A DNA stretch of 64,000 nucleotides from Chamaea fasciata (lineage: Eukaryota; Chordata; Aves; Passeriformes; Sylviidae): assembly GCA_029207755.1 (NCBI GenBank), contig JARCOQ010000009.1, positions 31,022,914-31,086,913 of the forward strand, written 5' to 3'. The notes beneath the pieces were generated by a model that ran no database searches, had not been told where the DNA came from, and worked only from the letters and a program-made list of their open reading frames with translations. Shown here piece by piece: positions 35,977 through 47,634 of this stretch. Within the stretch, counting starts at the first letter, position 1. Every line of letters begins with the position of its first letter. The position numbers and the translations under genes are program-made.

Positions 35977-36004
35977 GTTGCACTGGATGATCTTGGAGTT
36001 CTTT
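35977..36004 (+). mobile_element. Possible CR1 3'-end scrap
   Basis: GGTTGCACTGGATGATCTTGG then AGTTCTTTACC resembles the CR1 terminal block, which commonly reads GATGATCTTGGAGGTCTTTTCCAACC. The match is under 30 bp, so it could be chance. Confidence 0.35.
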
Positions 36005-37453
36005 ACCTTATTGATTTGGGCTTGGAAAATTTTGCCTGATTCCAAAGCTTGGGATATTTTGCCTTGGCTTTGGTGTGTGTTTGTTTGACTCTGAGGAAGA
36101 AGGCTAAATTTGTATGCAGGTTTAAATAGAAGGGACCTGGCAGGAAAGCTGAGCACATCAAGTGAAAAATTCTGCTCTCAGTTCACTGAGAGAGATTTAG
36201 ATTGGGCTGAAGAACATTGATCAGGATGTGTCAATGGATAACACAGGGGCAATTTGTGATTGTGGGAGGGTGGTGAAGTCTCAGGTTTGTTTCTGTGTCA
36301 GCCCTGTTCACCAGCATATGTCAAATAAGTCTGGTTTGAAACAGAGAGAGGAAGCGAAATGCTCTCATAATTCGAGTTTGCACTGGCTGATTCCTCAGCT
36401 GGTCCCATCAATATCCTTTGTATCCTGCAGGGTATCAAAAGATGAGGCAGAAAAGCTCTTACCAACTGAGGGGAAACAAAAGTAGAGTTTGAAAAACACT
36501 CAGCTTTGAGTGCTGTAGGATGTGAAGTTTTGTAGGACTCTTTTCAGCATTAAAGAATTTGGTAATTAAAGAAAAATGTCTTTCTGTCAAAAATACCCTT
36601 TTCTACTTTTGAAGTGATGTGAAGATGCAATTCCAGAAATGCTGTGAGGAAAGTACATTTTCCTGCTTTGCCCAGATACAGCCCAGAAGGCCACAGGTGA
36701 CTGAAATACAAGGGCAGAGGATGCCTTTGCAGGGGAAGGGAGTATCAGACAGAGGGCAGAGAGCAGGGGTTTATTTATTCTGCACGCCAGAGTGTGTGAC
36801 ACTCAGAAACGTAACAAACTCTGTGTGAACTGATGTGAGGAAAAGGATCATGGGTGGAAATGATACAATGGGAGGGTTTTTGATCATTGCATCGCTGGGT
36901 TTGAGTCTTATACAATACCATTGTTGGAGTTAAAAGCTGAAATTCCTGCCTTGTTACCAGCACAAGGGTCAGGAGTGTGGAAAAGTAGCAGATCCCCAAA
37001 GTGAGCTGAACAGCAGCAATGGGGAAATTGGAGACCTGTCTGAAATGTGCTTTATTCTGATGTCAAGCAGCATTCACAGGTGGTACCTCTCGTGTAAATG
37101 TGTGGGACACTCACGATTTTTTACGTGAGGAGAGACCATAAATCTGCTCTTTCTCTCTCAGAAATTATTAATAGTTGTTGCAAGTGTAATTATTACAGGA
37201 TCTTTGTCTTTTTCTAAATTGGAGAGCTATGGCACAGTGGACCTTTTTTGGGATCTATTTACCTTGATTGCCTTGGTCAAGTTATCTTTCCTTGTCCTTT
37301 GACAAAGAAATTTTGTCAGCAGAGGTCCTGCTGAGTTGAGAGCACCACTGTAATTTGTCCTCACTCCTGTGGGTACCTGGGGAAATCTGTTCCAAACAAA
37401 CTCCTTAAAATGGGAGCCTGGAATAGTTAAAATAGTTAAAATCCATCCAAGTC

Positions 37454-37481
37454 TTATTCATCTTATTCATCTTATTCATGG
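37454..37481. repeat. Three-unit 9 bp tandem repeat
   Basis: CTTATTCAT occurs three times in a row, just after two copies of AATAGTTAA. It is a minor tandem repeat. Confidence 0.85.
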
Positions 37482-40400
37482 ATGTGTGAGGGTCACACAA
37501 GTTGGGGAGATAACGTGGATTTTGGGATGGTTTAAGTTTTTTCTTTGCCCTCTGGCAAACCAAAAGCAGGTGGTGTGGCTGTGCCCCTGAGCTGAGAAAC
37601 TGCAAAATGGGAATTCTCTCCGCACAGTCATGGAGCACTGCTGATCATTGGTGCCATTTTGGGCTCACAGGATGACTCAGAGCCAGATCCTGCCTGCCTG
37701 CTGCATGTTCCATGTTCCCTCTCTCCCTGGAGCCAGAGCATGAGCATTAACTGCCCCATTTATTTTCCCACCTGCAAAGCAGGCAGGTCCTGATGGCATT
37801 TAAAACGTGGGAAAGGTTCGTGAATTCTCGGCTCAGGAAGAAAGAGGAAAACACCCAGACTTAGGGCTTTATGGCTTTCCAGTGACTGGTCTGAGGAATG
37901 CACTGAGCCTTCAGAGGAATATTTCTCTGCCTCCTTTCCCTGGGATTGCTCAGCCAAATGGTATTTCCAGCCTTTAGATGGAATTTGAGTGCCAAGGTGA
38001 ATATGTTGCTTTAGTAACAAGTACAGAGTAGTCGAAAGAGGATGAAAAGGATGAAGTTTAAAGACACCAAAAAATGGGAGAGACTCTGGTGTTATCAGTG
38101 GTGTTGCTCATTATTTGTTTGAGGAAATGTTGCATTTTTCACCCTTTTTACTCATTTCTGCCCTACCTTAGAGCTGCTTTTGTTCCAGGGCACTGTGCAG
38201 GTGCTGGATGTTCACAGTGAAGGAGATTATGGCTTTCACTTCTCCCTTTTTTCCTTTTCTGTCTAAATACTTTTTGGATTTAATCTAATTTTTTTATGAC
38301 AGTTGTAAATTCAGCGCTGTTTAACAAAGGTTAAATGGATATACTAGAGATTCTGATGGTGCCACGACTGAAGGAAAATTTGAGCAGTTTGAGCATTACT
38401 TGTATCCACTATTAAATTTAGGACTCTTCTGAACTGAGCAAGGTTTTTTCATTCATCTTGTCCTATGCTTGAAAGCTTGTGCTGAACAACAGCCCCCAGC
38501 TATGTTATTTCATTTAAAGATTGCACATAAATAGCAAGTTCCTGTTAGAATTTCGTATTTCTTGACTGCTGAACAACAGCTGAACCTCTCTGCACAGCCA
38601 GGGCTGTGAAGCAAACCTGTGTGGAAAGCACCTGGTTAAAGTTCCCTTTTAACACTTTAACAAATTCCTGATGCTGCAGCTTTTTATTGGTGACTGCACC
38701 TTCTCTTGTCTCCCTTCGGCCTTGGGCTTTGCCGTGGGTGTTTCATACACTGAAATTCCTGCTCTGCATCCTCTGCTGGCATTTTCCCCCTTGCTTTACA
38801 GGGGTAAGAACAGAATTTATTGATCAGCCCTTACACTTGAGGGGTTTTATTTAATGTGCTTTGCTAAGCTACACCTGGGGAGACTCAGTGGGTATGTATG
38901 CCTTTCACCACAGTTGGTCCTGCTTTAAGGATTTGTTTACTTAAAAATACATAATTTAGGATTCCTTTAATATTTTATGAAATTAGCTCGAATTTAAACG
39001 AAAAGGAACATGTAAGTTTTGTTAAAACACAGTTTAGCTCACACCATAACATAGGATGGGTACTTTTGAAAGAAGAAAATGCAATTTTGATACAATAAAT
39101 AGGAGTAAATCCCTGTTTTCTAACAGAAGGGTTTTATTACAGTGCATTGTTGCAAATAAAATTGATTTCTACACAGGACATAAAAAACCTCCTTACGATT
39201 CTCTAAAACCAAAACTGTTGGTATGTAAACAGAAGTTTGATAGATAATGCCCAGGTGTTCTTGTATGAGTCACTTATCTCTTGCCGCAGAGAAATGTGGC
39301 CCAAAAGTTCACCTATGAGCTTTCTCTGCATATTTTTTTACCAAAAAGAGCTATAAATAAAGGGTGTCTGTGGCCATGTAGGTCTGTTGTGCCTTTAATA
39401 TATTCATTTTTACACTTGAAGATGGCTTTTAAAATGCTGATCTCAGTTCTTCCAAATGCAGTAGGCAAGCCTGGCAACTCTACGCTCATTTTGTTGTTCT
39501 GAAATCTAAGAGCAACCAACGTGATATGAAGAAGGATTTCAAATCTTAAATAACTGGCATGCCAAACTCCCAAGGTTTTGTGACCATGGTTGGAGATCAG
39601 AGAATTAAAAATAGAGTTGTTCATTAGGGTTGAGGTGCTGTGATAAAATGCATGGTTTGTGCTTTTGTGCCTGTTTGCAAGCGTTAGAGAATACTTTTTT
39701 TTCTAAGAGATTTATCACATGGAAGTTCTTAAATATGAAACCTGTGCTTTTAATAGTGCTGTAATGTTGTGACAATAAGGATGTGGCTGTTACTTTGCCT
39801 CAAAGCCCCGGCTACACTCCGGGATGTTGGGATTTATCTTCGTTTGCTATGATAATAAAGTGCCATGATCTGCTCACACTGGTAAACAAGATCCAATTTC
39901 ATTGCCTCTGACAAAGCCATGTGTCTTCAGTGCAAAGGAAAATTGGCCACAGGCACTACTGCATATTCTCCTCTCCTGATTTGTAAATATTGTCAGCATT
40001 GCTTCAATCATCATTTGGGGCTTTCATTTGCGCTTCCTGTACAACAAACATTCCTCGGCTCCTGTTGTTAAGGCTGGAAGTTTGCAGGCACTCTGCAGAG
40101 AGCAGTTTTAAGGATGACCTTCACAGCACAGGATTTGTCATCTTTCCAGCTCGTGGGATGAGTGCTGGAGTGGTAACAGACTCAGGGTGAGAGTGAGGAT
40201 GGCTGGGAGGGGACCTGAGGAGGCCTCTCCTCCCTCTCCTGCCTGAGGCTCTCCAGGGCTCTGGAAAAAGCTGAGTGGGGAGACTGCAGCCCTGGCAGCC
40301 TCCTACCCCCTTACCTCCCTCGAGGGGATCCTCTCCCAGCAATGCTGCTTGGATTCCAGCCTGGAGGGAGCTCTCCCTTTCCAGCGACATTAGAAACTAA

Positions 40401-41284
40401 ATTTGACTCCAGCCACAGCTTATTCCTGGGGCTCAGAGAGGGAAGAAGTGACATTCACTTTTTAAAAATTCTCTTCAAAAGCCAGCACTAGATCTTTTGT
40501 TTCCTGGGATATTTCAGATCAGGAAATGGTTATTTGCATTGAGGGTGTATAAATATTTCTGGATGTGTCACATTTACTTCAGCACAAATCTTTGGAAGTG
40601 TTCAGTGTCTGGAAGGTTGGGACAGTATTTCAAGGCAAAGGTTACCCAGTGGAGAATAGGAAGGAGGTGAGAGCCCTTTGCAAGTGTCTTTAATGACATG
40701 CACATCATCTCTGCTTGCTGCAGGAGGAATGTCTAAATTAAGCCTCAGCGTGTGTGTGAGATGGTTTTAATACTGCTTTTCTAAAAACACTTGTTTGCCA
40801 TTGGAGATTCACAAAGATCTGGGTAACTTGGAAACAACTCAGAGCTGTAAAATATACTTAGGAAAGTATGGCAGAAAGGAAACAGAAAATCCTACACCTC
40901 TTTTCCCCTTCAAACCTTTCGTCCTTAATTTGATGGTGACCTCTGAGGGACTGAGAGCAGCCCTTCAGCCACTGAACTTCAGCTCAGGTCATTCCCTTTC
41001 CACCTGCTCTTCTGCATCCCAAGGAACTGCAAGACAACAACTGAAAGGGATTGAAGGGTAAAGGTTTCAAAACAACAGAGCAACCAGCATTTCAGAGTAA
41101 TCCATAAAAAGGTGTTGTTGTCTGTTCATTATTAACAGTCCTTTGGTCCAGTGGCTGTTTAGAAAGACTTGGTTAATGGAAGAATCCTGCATGAGCTGCT
41201 TTTCTTGAATTATTTACACTCAGTTTTTGTATCTACCCCTCACCAGCCCCCAAATCCATTGTGGATTTTCTTTTGAAATTACTT

Positions 41285-41582
41285 GTAGTGAGGTGGGGGT
41301 TGGTCTCTTCTGCCATGTCTCAAGCCAAAGGACAAGAGGAAATGGCTTTAAGTTTTTCCAGGGGAGTTTCCGTTTAGAAACTAGGAAAAAAATCCCCTGA
41401 TGGAATGATCAGGCTCTGGAACAAGTTTCCCAGTTCAATGGTGGAGTCACTGTTTCTGGAAGGGATCGAGAGGCATCAGGAGGTGGCCCTTGGGACAGAC
41501 ATGGCTTAGGGGTTGGTGGTGCTGGGGAAATGATTGGATTCAATGATCCTGGAGGTCTCTTCCAACCTTGGTGAATCTGTGA
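41285..41582 (+). mobile_element. CR1 LINE, 5'-truncated
   Basis: GTAGTGAGGTGGGGGTTGGTC, AAAGGACAAGAGGAAATGGC, TCAATGGTGGAGTCACTG and the terminus GATTCAATGATCCTGGAGGTC ending CCTTGGTGAATCTGTGA are typical of a classic avian CR1 3' part. The original reads GCCCAGGGAGGTGGTGGAGTC where this copy has TTCCCAGTTCAATGGTGGAGTC, so it has diverged. It lies 73 bp upstream of the CCCTT array. Confidence 0.9.
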
Positions 41583-41655
41583 CTTGGAGCTACTTTTGCA
41601 TTACCCTGGAAAGTGATTCATTGCTACCGAAGTTCACCTGTGTGAGTCTCGATAT

Positions 41656-41885
41656 CTTCCCTTCCCTTCCCTTCCCTTCCCTTCCCTTCCCTTCCCTTCC
41701 CTTCCCTTCCCTTCCCTTCCCTTCCCTTCCCTTCCCTTCCCTTCCCTTCCCTTCCCTTCCCTTCCCTTCCCTTCCCTTCCCTTCCCTTCCCTTCCCTTCC
41801 CTTCCCTTCCCTTCCCTTCCCTTCCCTTCCCTTCCCTTCCCTTCCCTTCCCTTCCCTTCCCTTCCCTTCCCTTCCCTTCCCTTCC
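41656..41885. repeat. Pure (CCCTT) pentanucleotide array, 46 units
   Basis: CTTCC is repeated 46 times (230 bp) with no interruption or substitution. The minus strand reads (GGGAA)n. Because five is not a multiple of three, all reading frames stay open and give long Ser-Leu-Pro-Phe-Pro or Gly-Arg-Glu-Gly-Lys repeats; these are not genes. The strand asymmetry (pure pyrimidine against pure purine) would allow triplex or G-quadruplex structure. Such purity suggests recent expansion. Confidence 0.98.
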
Positions 41886-42293
41886 CCTGTTTTGGGCTGG
41901 GATCTGTTCTGTGGAATGTCACCCGTTTCCATTCAAAGCTGTTACAAACCAAACGTTTTCTGTCAAAAGACTCCTGGTTAAAAATAAAACAGTTGCTTTA
42001 TCAGTGCTCTCCCTCCAACTGAGAACGCATAATGACAAAATAAATAATAATGGACTCTCTCAGGAACATCCATCCATGTTTATACTTTGCTCTTGCACCA
42101 GGTCACAGTGTTGGAGCTCAAATGGACAAGTCTAATCACTGGATTTATCCCTAAGATTTCACTTCAGGGGAAAAAAAATTAATAAGAACTTTTGTGTATA
42201 TTGGCACAGACCATATCATTCTAAATCCTCACATTGCAAGAATTTGGAGTATAATAAAGGACCACATTGTTATAAAATGCCAGGAGTCTGTGT
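41886..42293. other. Unique sequence between CCCTT array and CR1
   Basis: About 400 bp with no gene or repeat recognised. Confidence 0.55.
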
Positions 42294-42512
42294 CACAGAA
42301 TCCTGGGATGGTTTGGATTTGGAGGTGCCTTAGATCCCATCCAGTGCCACCCCTGGCATGGCAGGGACACCTCCCACTATCTCAGGTGCTCCAAGCCCTG
42401 TCTAGCCTGGCCTTGGACACTTCCAGGAGCAGCCACAGCTGCTCTGGGCACCCTGTGCCAGGGCCTCCCACCTTCCCAGGGAACAATTCCTTCCCAATAT
42501 CCCATCCAAACA
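42294..42512 (-). mobile_element. CR1 LINE, 5'-truncated
   Basis: CACAGAATCCTGGGATGGTTTGG, CCCATCCAGTGCCACCCCTGG, GGACACTTCCAGGAGCAGCC, CTGTGCCAGGGCCTCCCACC and GGGAACAATTCCTTCCC give the reversed 718-1026 subfamily. A GATCCAGG block is missing at about 42427, and CCCAGTGTCCAACC is shortened. Confidence 0.93.
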
Positions 42513-44802
42513 GTCCTTGTCGCTGCTGTTGATGCCAAATGCACAGAGAGCATTTGTGCAGTGCTGTTTTCCCCTGCAGATGATGAATTTAATACAAGAA
42601 GGGGTTTTGGTTCATTTTTGGTTTGCTTTTTTTTTTTAATTTTCCCTATTTTTCTTTTCCCTGTGAATGTCTGTTGAAGAGATTTCCAAAAGTGAATTAA
42701 AACAACTCGTGGCACATTGAGAGACATCAGGCTCAGAAATGCTCCCCTCCTGATCAGAAGGAAAAGATAATTTCCAGAGGGATTTTCATTACTTCAGCAT
42801 ATAAAGAAATGTATAAAAGGCAGGCAAAATATGGGTGGTGATGTAGATATTCTCTAAGAGTATGAGAAACCCTAGAGGGGTAGAAATGGGAAATGATGTG
42901 GCAAATGAAGCTTTTAGGGTTTTCCACCAGCTTTTTGCTTGAGCCCATGCTAGGTGAAATTCAGGACTGTGCCTGCACCCAGCTTTAAAGATGGAGAAAG
43001 CATAAAGCACCTTCTAATTATTCCCCTCAGAGCTGCCTGCTTTGAGGAATCTAAGATATTGCCCCATTCTGGCAAAGGAGAATATGGGCTGCAGTGGGAG
43101 AATGCAACGTTTGGAGAAATTAATTTAAAATGAGAGTATTTAGCAGGTATCCAACCGTCTATCCTAAAAATAGTACTGATAAAACAGTAACTGCTGTGAG
43201 ATGCATTGGAAATACAATTACTGGTATAAATATCCTGTCAAGGTTCAATGTTGGAGAAGGAGGAGTATTTTATCTGGGCAATTATAAATAACATATAAAG
43301 ATCTTCTGCACACTGTGCATGATTATACGTTTAATAGATCTAGTGACAACATATCCCTGTGGAATCAGAAGCTTAGACAACAGAATCCAACACGAAATAA
43401 CTGCAGAGCAGTCCCTGGGCCTGAAATGACTCTGCTTCTCTTTTTGTTTGTTAATTGCTTCACTCAAGAAATAAATACCACAATTCAGAGCAGGATTTAT
43501 GCCATCCAGAACCTCCCAATGCCAATTCTTGTGTTTCCTGTCCCAGTGGATTTCAGACAAATCTGAGTTTGTGGCTGAGCACAGAATTGAATGTGCCATA
43601 ACTGCTGTGTCAGATGAAATAAGTGTCTTTGAGTACTGCACAGTTTTCTTTTGCTCCATGTCATGCTCAGGAGCAGCCTGGCTTTACTCCTTTACTCATT
43701 TCTGAGCAAGAATGGCAAAACCAAACTCGTAGGAAATGTTTTAACGTCCATTAAAATGTGCTGCTCTCAGGTCCTGATCCCTGCCGGTGTGTTTTGGCAG
43801 AGGCTCGACGTGATGGCCCCTGGGAGCACTTGGAGAACTGATTTTTGGGTACATGAGGGAACTCAGCCACCCCTGAGTCATTTTTTAGGGCAGTTTTGTA
43901 GCTGAGCTCTCCAGTCTGCAAAGGTGCCTGTGGAAAAAGGCAGCCCAGAGAACCATGGCACAAACAAGGATATACTGGAAGTGAAACACTGGGATCTGAG
44001 AAGGTGAATCAAAGGCATCTGTGATTGCTGATTTCTTGGTCTGAACTGCAGGGTCAGTGTGAAGGAGGAGTCGAGCACTGCTAATAAGCACTGAAGGGGG
44101 GCGTGGTTCAGGTCATTGTCACCGCAGCTCACAATGGGTACGACCACCTGGCAGCAGAAATAATTTCTGGAGTAAAATTATAACCTTTATTTCCTTTAAA
44201 ATATAACCTTCATTATTAACCTGCAAGTTATAAGCTTTAATTCACTATTTTTCAGGCGCTCTTCTGAGGTAGATCATTTCCTTATTTTCGTGAGTTGGTA
44301 GCTCAGGTCATCGAATCAGAAAGGGTTTTTTAATGGACCCTTTTTTAATTCTCTCAAGGAACTGACGCTCTATTTCAGGGCAGTGCTTCTCTCTGGGTGT
44401 GTGCTTCATCAGAGCCCAGGCACTTTACTGTGAATTAGAGAGCTCTTGCACAGCTGGAACATTTAGGAATAGGTTTTATCACATGATTTATTTGTAGGTG
44501 AGTTACTGACATCTGCCACACCTCTGGAGTTCTTGTTTCTTGTTTCTTTGTAGAGTCGAGGAATAAAAAAAACCCAATTTTTTTGTTTTCCCTTGGTTTT
44601 ATTTCTTTGTTTACAATACATCCATAGTTTCATTTGATGACAAGTTCCTTCCTGGCCCTTCTAAACACTGATTTAAACACAACAGAGCCAGAGAAACACA
44701 GTTACACAAGGGAATTTCCTGTAGGCATGGAATAAAGGAGGGGAAGAAACTTTTCTCTCCAGAATGAGTGGGGGAAACACAGCTTAAACCTACTTTAAGA
44801 GG
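42513..44802. other. Unique non-coding sequence
   Basis: No gene or transposon recognised. Two minus-strand open frames of 116-125 codons (one reaching from the adjacent CR1, one at 43282-43659) have no family resemblance. The sequence 44170-44240 is AT-rich, with AACCTT repeated loosely. Confidence 0.5.
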
Positions 44803-44896
44803 GACTGGGGGGCACTAGGAGGGGTAGGGGAGGCTGAAAGGGGATTGGGGGGATTGGAGGGGGTTGTGGGGAGATTTGGGAGGCAGGAGAGGGGTC
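44803..44896 (+). repeat. G-rich tract; left arm of a long inverted repeat
   Basis: The plus strand has at least eight runs of four or more G within about 95 bp, which would allow G-quadruplexes. Positions 44815-44896 match the reverse complement of 47557-47634 over about 73 aligned positions, with roughly 65 identities and small gaps. Shared blocks are TAGGGGAGGCT, ATTGGAGGGGGTT and GGAGGCAGGAGAGGGGTC-like. The G-rich character continues more weakly, with TTTGGGGT motifs, to about 44990. The family is unknown to me. Confidence 0.85.
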
Positions 44897-45800
44897 TGGG
44901 GTTGGTTTGGGGTGAGTTGGGCAGCTTTGGGGTACTTTCTGGTCATTTATGGGTCATTCATTGGAGCTGGGGAAGTCATTTGGGGTCACTTGGCTAATTA
45001 CAACAATCAGACAACCCCCAAGTCAATGGCTGTAGTAATGTAATGTAATATAATATATTATAACATAATATTAATATTCCTTTGGGGGCTCTGCATGGCA
45101 CAAGTTGGAATTTGGTGTGCTTGGGCTGTCCCTTTATTTTTTCAGCATTATTTTATCAATGCTAATTTAAAAGTGTTTGGAAAATTCTGGGGCTCTGCTG
45201 CAAAGTGGCTGCTTGAAGTTGGCATGGAGTTATTAAATGGAGTCAGCTGAGATGTTCAAGACTAGTTTAAAGTCTGTGGCATCAAGGAAACATATTTTAA
45301 CTTTTTTTCAGTTTTTGGAGGCATAAAGTAGAAGAGAGGATAAACTTTAATAGTAAAATTTACTTTTTTCTGCCACCACAGTGATTTGTTTTCTCAATCT
45401 GAAGACACTTTGATTTCCTGAAGAAAGTCCTGGTCCCTTGTTTAAAATGAATTCTGGTTAAAATTAAATGTAGCTGTACAGCAGCTGCAGATCAGAATAA
45501 AGGGGTTCTGTCTTCCCTTTGCTGTTCTTCTGAAAGCTATAGGGAAACGGCAAATTTCTGTATGGGATATAAAAGCATGGGCAAAGATTTCTGTATCCAT
45601 TTTCTGTACCCACATTTTGGCAGTTTTAAAGAATGGGTTCCTGAATGTTAAGGAAACATCCATGGCAGTGTGGTGGCTTGTGATTCTCAGGAATGGTTGG
45701 TAATTTCCTTGGGCTACCAGGTTATATTGGTACAAAGAATAATCTCCCTTTTTTTGCACTTTTAAATTTAAATCACAGTTTTTCTCTCAAGCTCCTAATT

Positions 45801-45843
<43 letters not shown>

Positions 45844-46567
45844 GCATCACATCTTTTTGGGCCTCTGTTGTTCTTTTCATCTTCTAGAGAAGTTTTAACT
45901 AGAGTTGTTTACATCCACAAGTAATGTCTTTGGGAAAAATGGGTTTCCATGATTATGGGGAAAGAAGATTTTTAATTTTAATCCCAAAGCCAATTAGCAG
46001 AACTGTTTAACCACAGAAGAAAAGAAAAACAGAAGCTTGTTACACAAAGGCTGACCCCTGATATTGACTTCCAAGGAGGTGGATGGAATGTCAGTTATTA
46101 TTGACGTGCATTAAGATCAATTCATGATTTTATTACCTTGACTTGACTCTTTCGTGATCCTTTGTGGGCCACCCTGTATTTAGCTGAAAATTAAAGGTGC
46201 TGGAAAACGAATGGAGCATCCCCTGTGTTCACATAGGGAATTGTGTGACAGCAGGGTAGGCCATCCCTGTGGGATTTTTGGACACGGATCTCCAAGGCCT
46301 GAAGGGGTCAGGATCTTTCTGAGCTCTGGTCTGCAGTGACAGGGATGAGAAGAGTGATTTTAAGCAGAATTGTCTCATTAAAGGAGGATGCAGTGATAAT
46401 TCATTCTCCAAGAGCAGCCTCAACCTTCCCATTGTCTCCTGGTCCTGAAAATTGCGTTTGTGTGTTGGATCTGAGAAGCTTTCTGTGCAGGAGTCCTGGA
46501 TTGCTTTGGCAGCATGGATGAGGATGGGGAATTTATACTTTTATTTGCCAGCTCCTCTCCACCCTAC
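44897..46567. other. Sequence between inverted arm and solo LTR
   Basis: Holds an AT-rich patch at 45025-45082 with TAATGTAATATAATATATTATAA-like units and the 36-T run at 45805-45840. I see no gene. The minus-strand open frame at 45442-45759 has no recognisable product. Confidence 0.5.
45805..45840. repeat. Homopolymer of 36 T
   Basis: An uninterrupted run of 36 T, followed by AATGCATCAC. It could be the poly-A tail of something inserted on the minus strand, but the sequence to its right shows no element I recognise. Length in a single read or assembly may not be exact. Confidence 0.9.
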
Positions 46568-47034
46568 TGTAATACATTCGCCAAGACTCCATTATTTTCA
46601 TGTGGGAAAAGGCAATTCTTTATTTTCACAACTCATTTTATACAGTTTTTACAGACCTCGTGTGCACTTTTAACTGGTTAATAGCTTTCTTGCCAGTTAC
46701 TCTATTAGTTACTAAAAGGTATTTTACTTGTCTATCAAATTTCTCTATTCTTGGATTGTTTACATCTTTTCTTTACTGATTCTCGTGGGACAAATCCCTT
46801 GTTATTGCAGGTGCATTTGTTTTCCAACCCAGGAATAGGTTGTTATGCTAACGAGTTTTCATACCAAGATTGCTTTTGCATGGGAACTTGCAAATTACTT
46901 AGAAGAGGTGACAGGTTGACTGTGGCAATTTAGCAGAGCAGGCCTGATTTTGTGAGGCCTTTCTTTTATATTTTTTTATAATTCTTCTACAGTTTTATAA
47001 TTATAATTTTATAATTCTCTTTCCTGCCACAACA
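46568..47034 (-). mobile_element. Solo LTR of an endogenous retrovirus (467 bp)
   Basis: On the minus strand the segment starts TGTTGTGGCAGG (47034) and ends CGAATGTATTACA (46568), giving TG...CA ends. A TATA box (TATAAAA, plus positions 46636-46642) lies near the 3' side, followed about 12 bp later by AATAAA (46619-46624) and then about 50 bp to the end. This fits an LTR with a short R region and short U5. No retroviral coding sequence is seen on either side, so it is a solo LTR, the usual product of recombination between two LTRs. The flanks (CCCTAC and CCCCCC) do not give a clean target-site duplication. I cannot name the family; the termini are inferred. Confidence 0.55.
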
Positions 47035-47556
47035 CCCCCCAGCACTCAGTCTGACCCTCCACTCTCACTGTGCTGCCTGGCCTGGTTTGCCACGGCACAG
47101 CAAGGATCCCTCAAAGCCACATCTATGAGCAACCCAGTCCTTTTCATGCTTGATCCCTTCAGACTTAACCTTCCAGATAAGCTCTAAAAATGTCCCTTGC
47201 CTTCCCTTTCGACTGTGGCAGTCATCTACACGGGGTATAAATAGAGTATTGTGAGGCTGGTAGAGCAAGAGATCCATGGCTTTTGGTTAGAGCGGTTATA
47301 CAGACAAACAGCATTTGTCTGGGAATATTTTTAACTGTAAAATGAGGCCGATATGAAAGAAAATGAAGCTGCACTCTGATACAAGAGCCTTCCAGGAAGT
47401 GTAATCCTTAATTTGGGTTCTGTTGTCCCCAGGTTAATGAAGTCCTACCATGCAAACGTGGTGACATTTCATTAAATGAATTGTTTACCTGGTGATTGAT
47501 TTTTATAATCCTTTTTGCATTTTAATTTGATGTTTTCCCCTCCTGGAAGGCTTTAG
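47035..47556. other. Sequence between solo LTR and right inverted arm
   Basis: About 520 bp with no gene or repeat recognised. Confidence 0.5.
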
Positions 47557-47634
47557 GACCCCTCTCCTGCCTCCAAATCCTCCCCAGAACCCCCTCCAAT
47601 TTCCCCCAGCCCCCTTTTAGCCTCCCCTATCCTA
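47557..47634 (-). repeat. C-rich tract; right arm of the inverted repeat
   Basis: This is the partner of 44815-44896 in opposite orientation. The plus strand is C-rich (CCCCTCTCCTGCCTCC, ACCCCCTCCAATTTCCCCC), so the G-rich strand is the minus one. Similarity ends sharply on the inner side (47556) and fades on the outer side by about 47640. Confidence 0.85.

Larger units (their letters stand above)
34614..41284. other. Long unique non-coding stretch
   Basis: The longest stretch in the window without a clear transposon, about 6.7 kb. It includes a T/G-rich tract (35681-35755), a possible CR1 tail (35977-36004) and a small 9 bp repeat (37454-37481). Positions 39700-40090 are repeat-free and might be conserved non-coding DNA. 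Positions 40190-40390 are GC-richer than the rest but have few CpG. No gene recognised. Confidence 0.5.

Noticed and set aside
40190..40390. GC-richer block considered as a CpG island or promoter
   Set aside because: CpG pairs are few and no TATA box, initiator or downstream exon could be supported.
41656..41885. Possible CRISPR-like or satellite array
   Set aside because: The five-base unit has no spacers and the surroundings are avian; it is a plain microsatellite.
41534..42022. Open frames of 100-162 codons with Ser-Leu-Pro-Phe-Pro or Gly-Arg-Glu-Gly-Lys repeats
   Set aside because: A pure five-base repeat without stop codons is open in all frames on both strands. No coding signal is seen outside the array.
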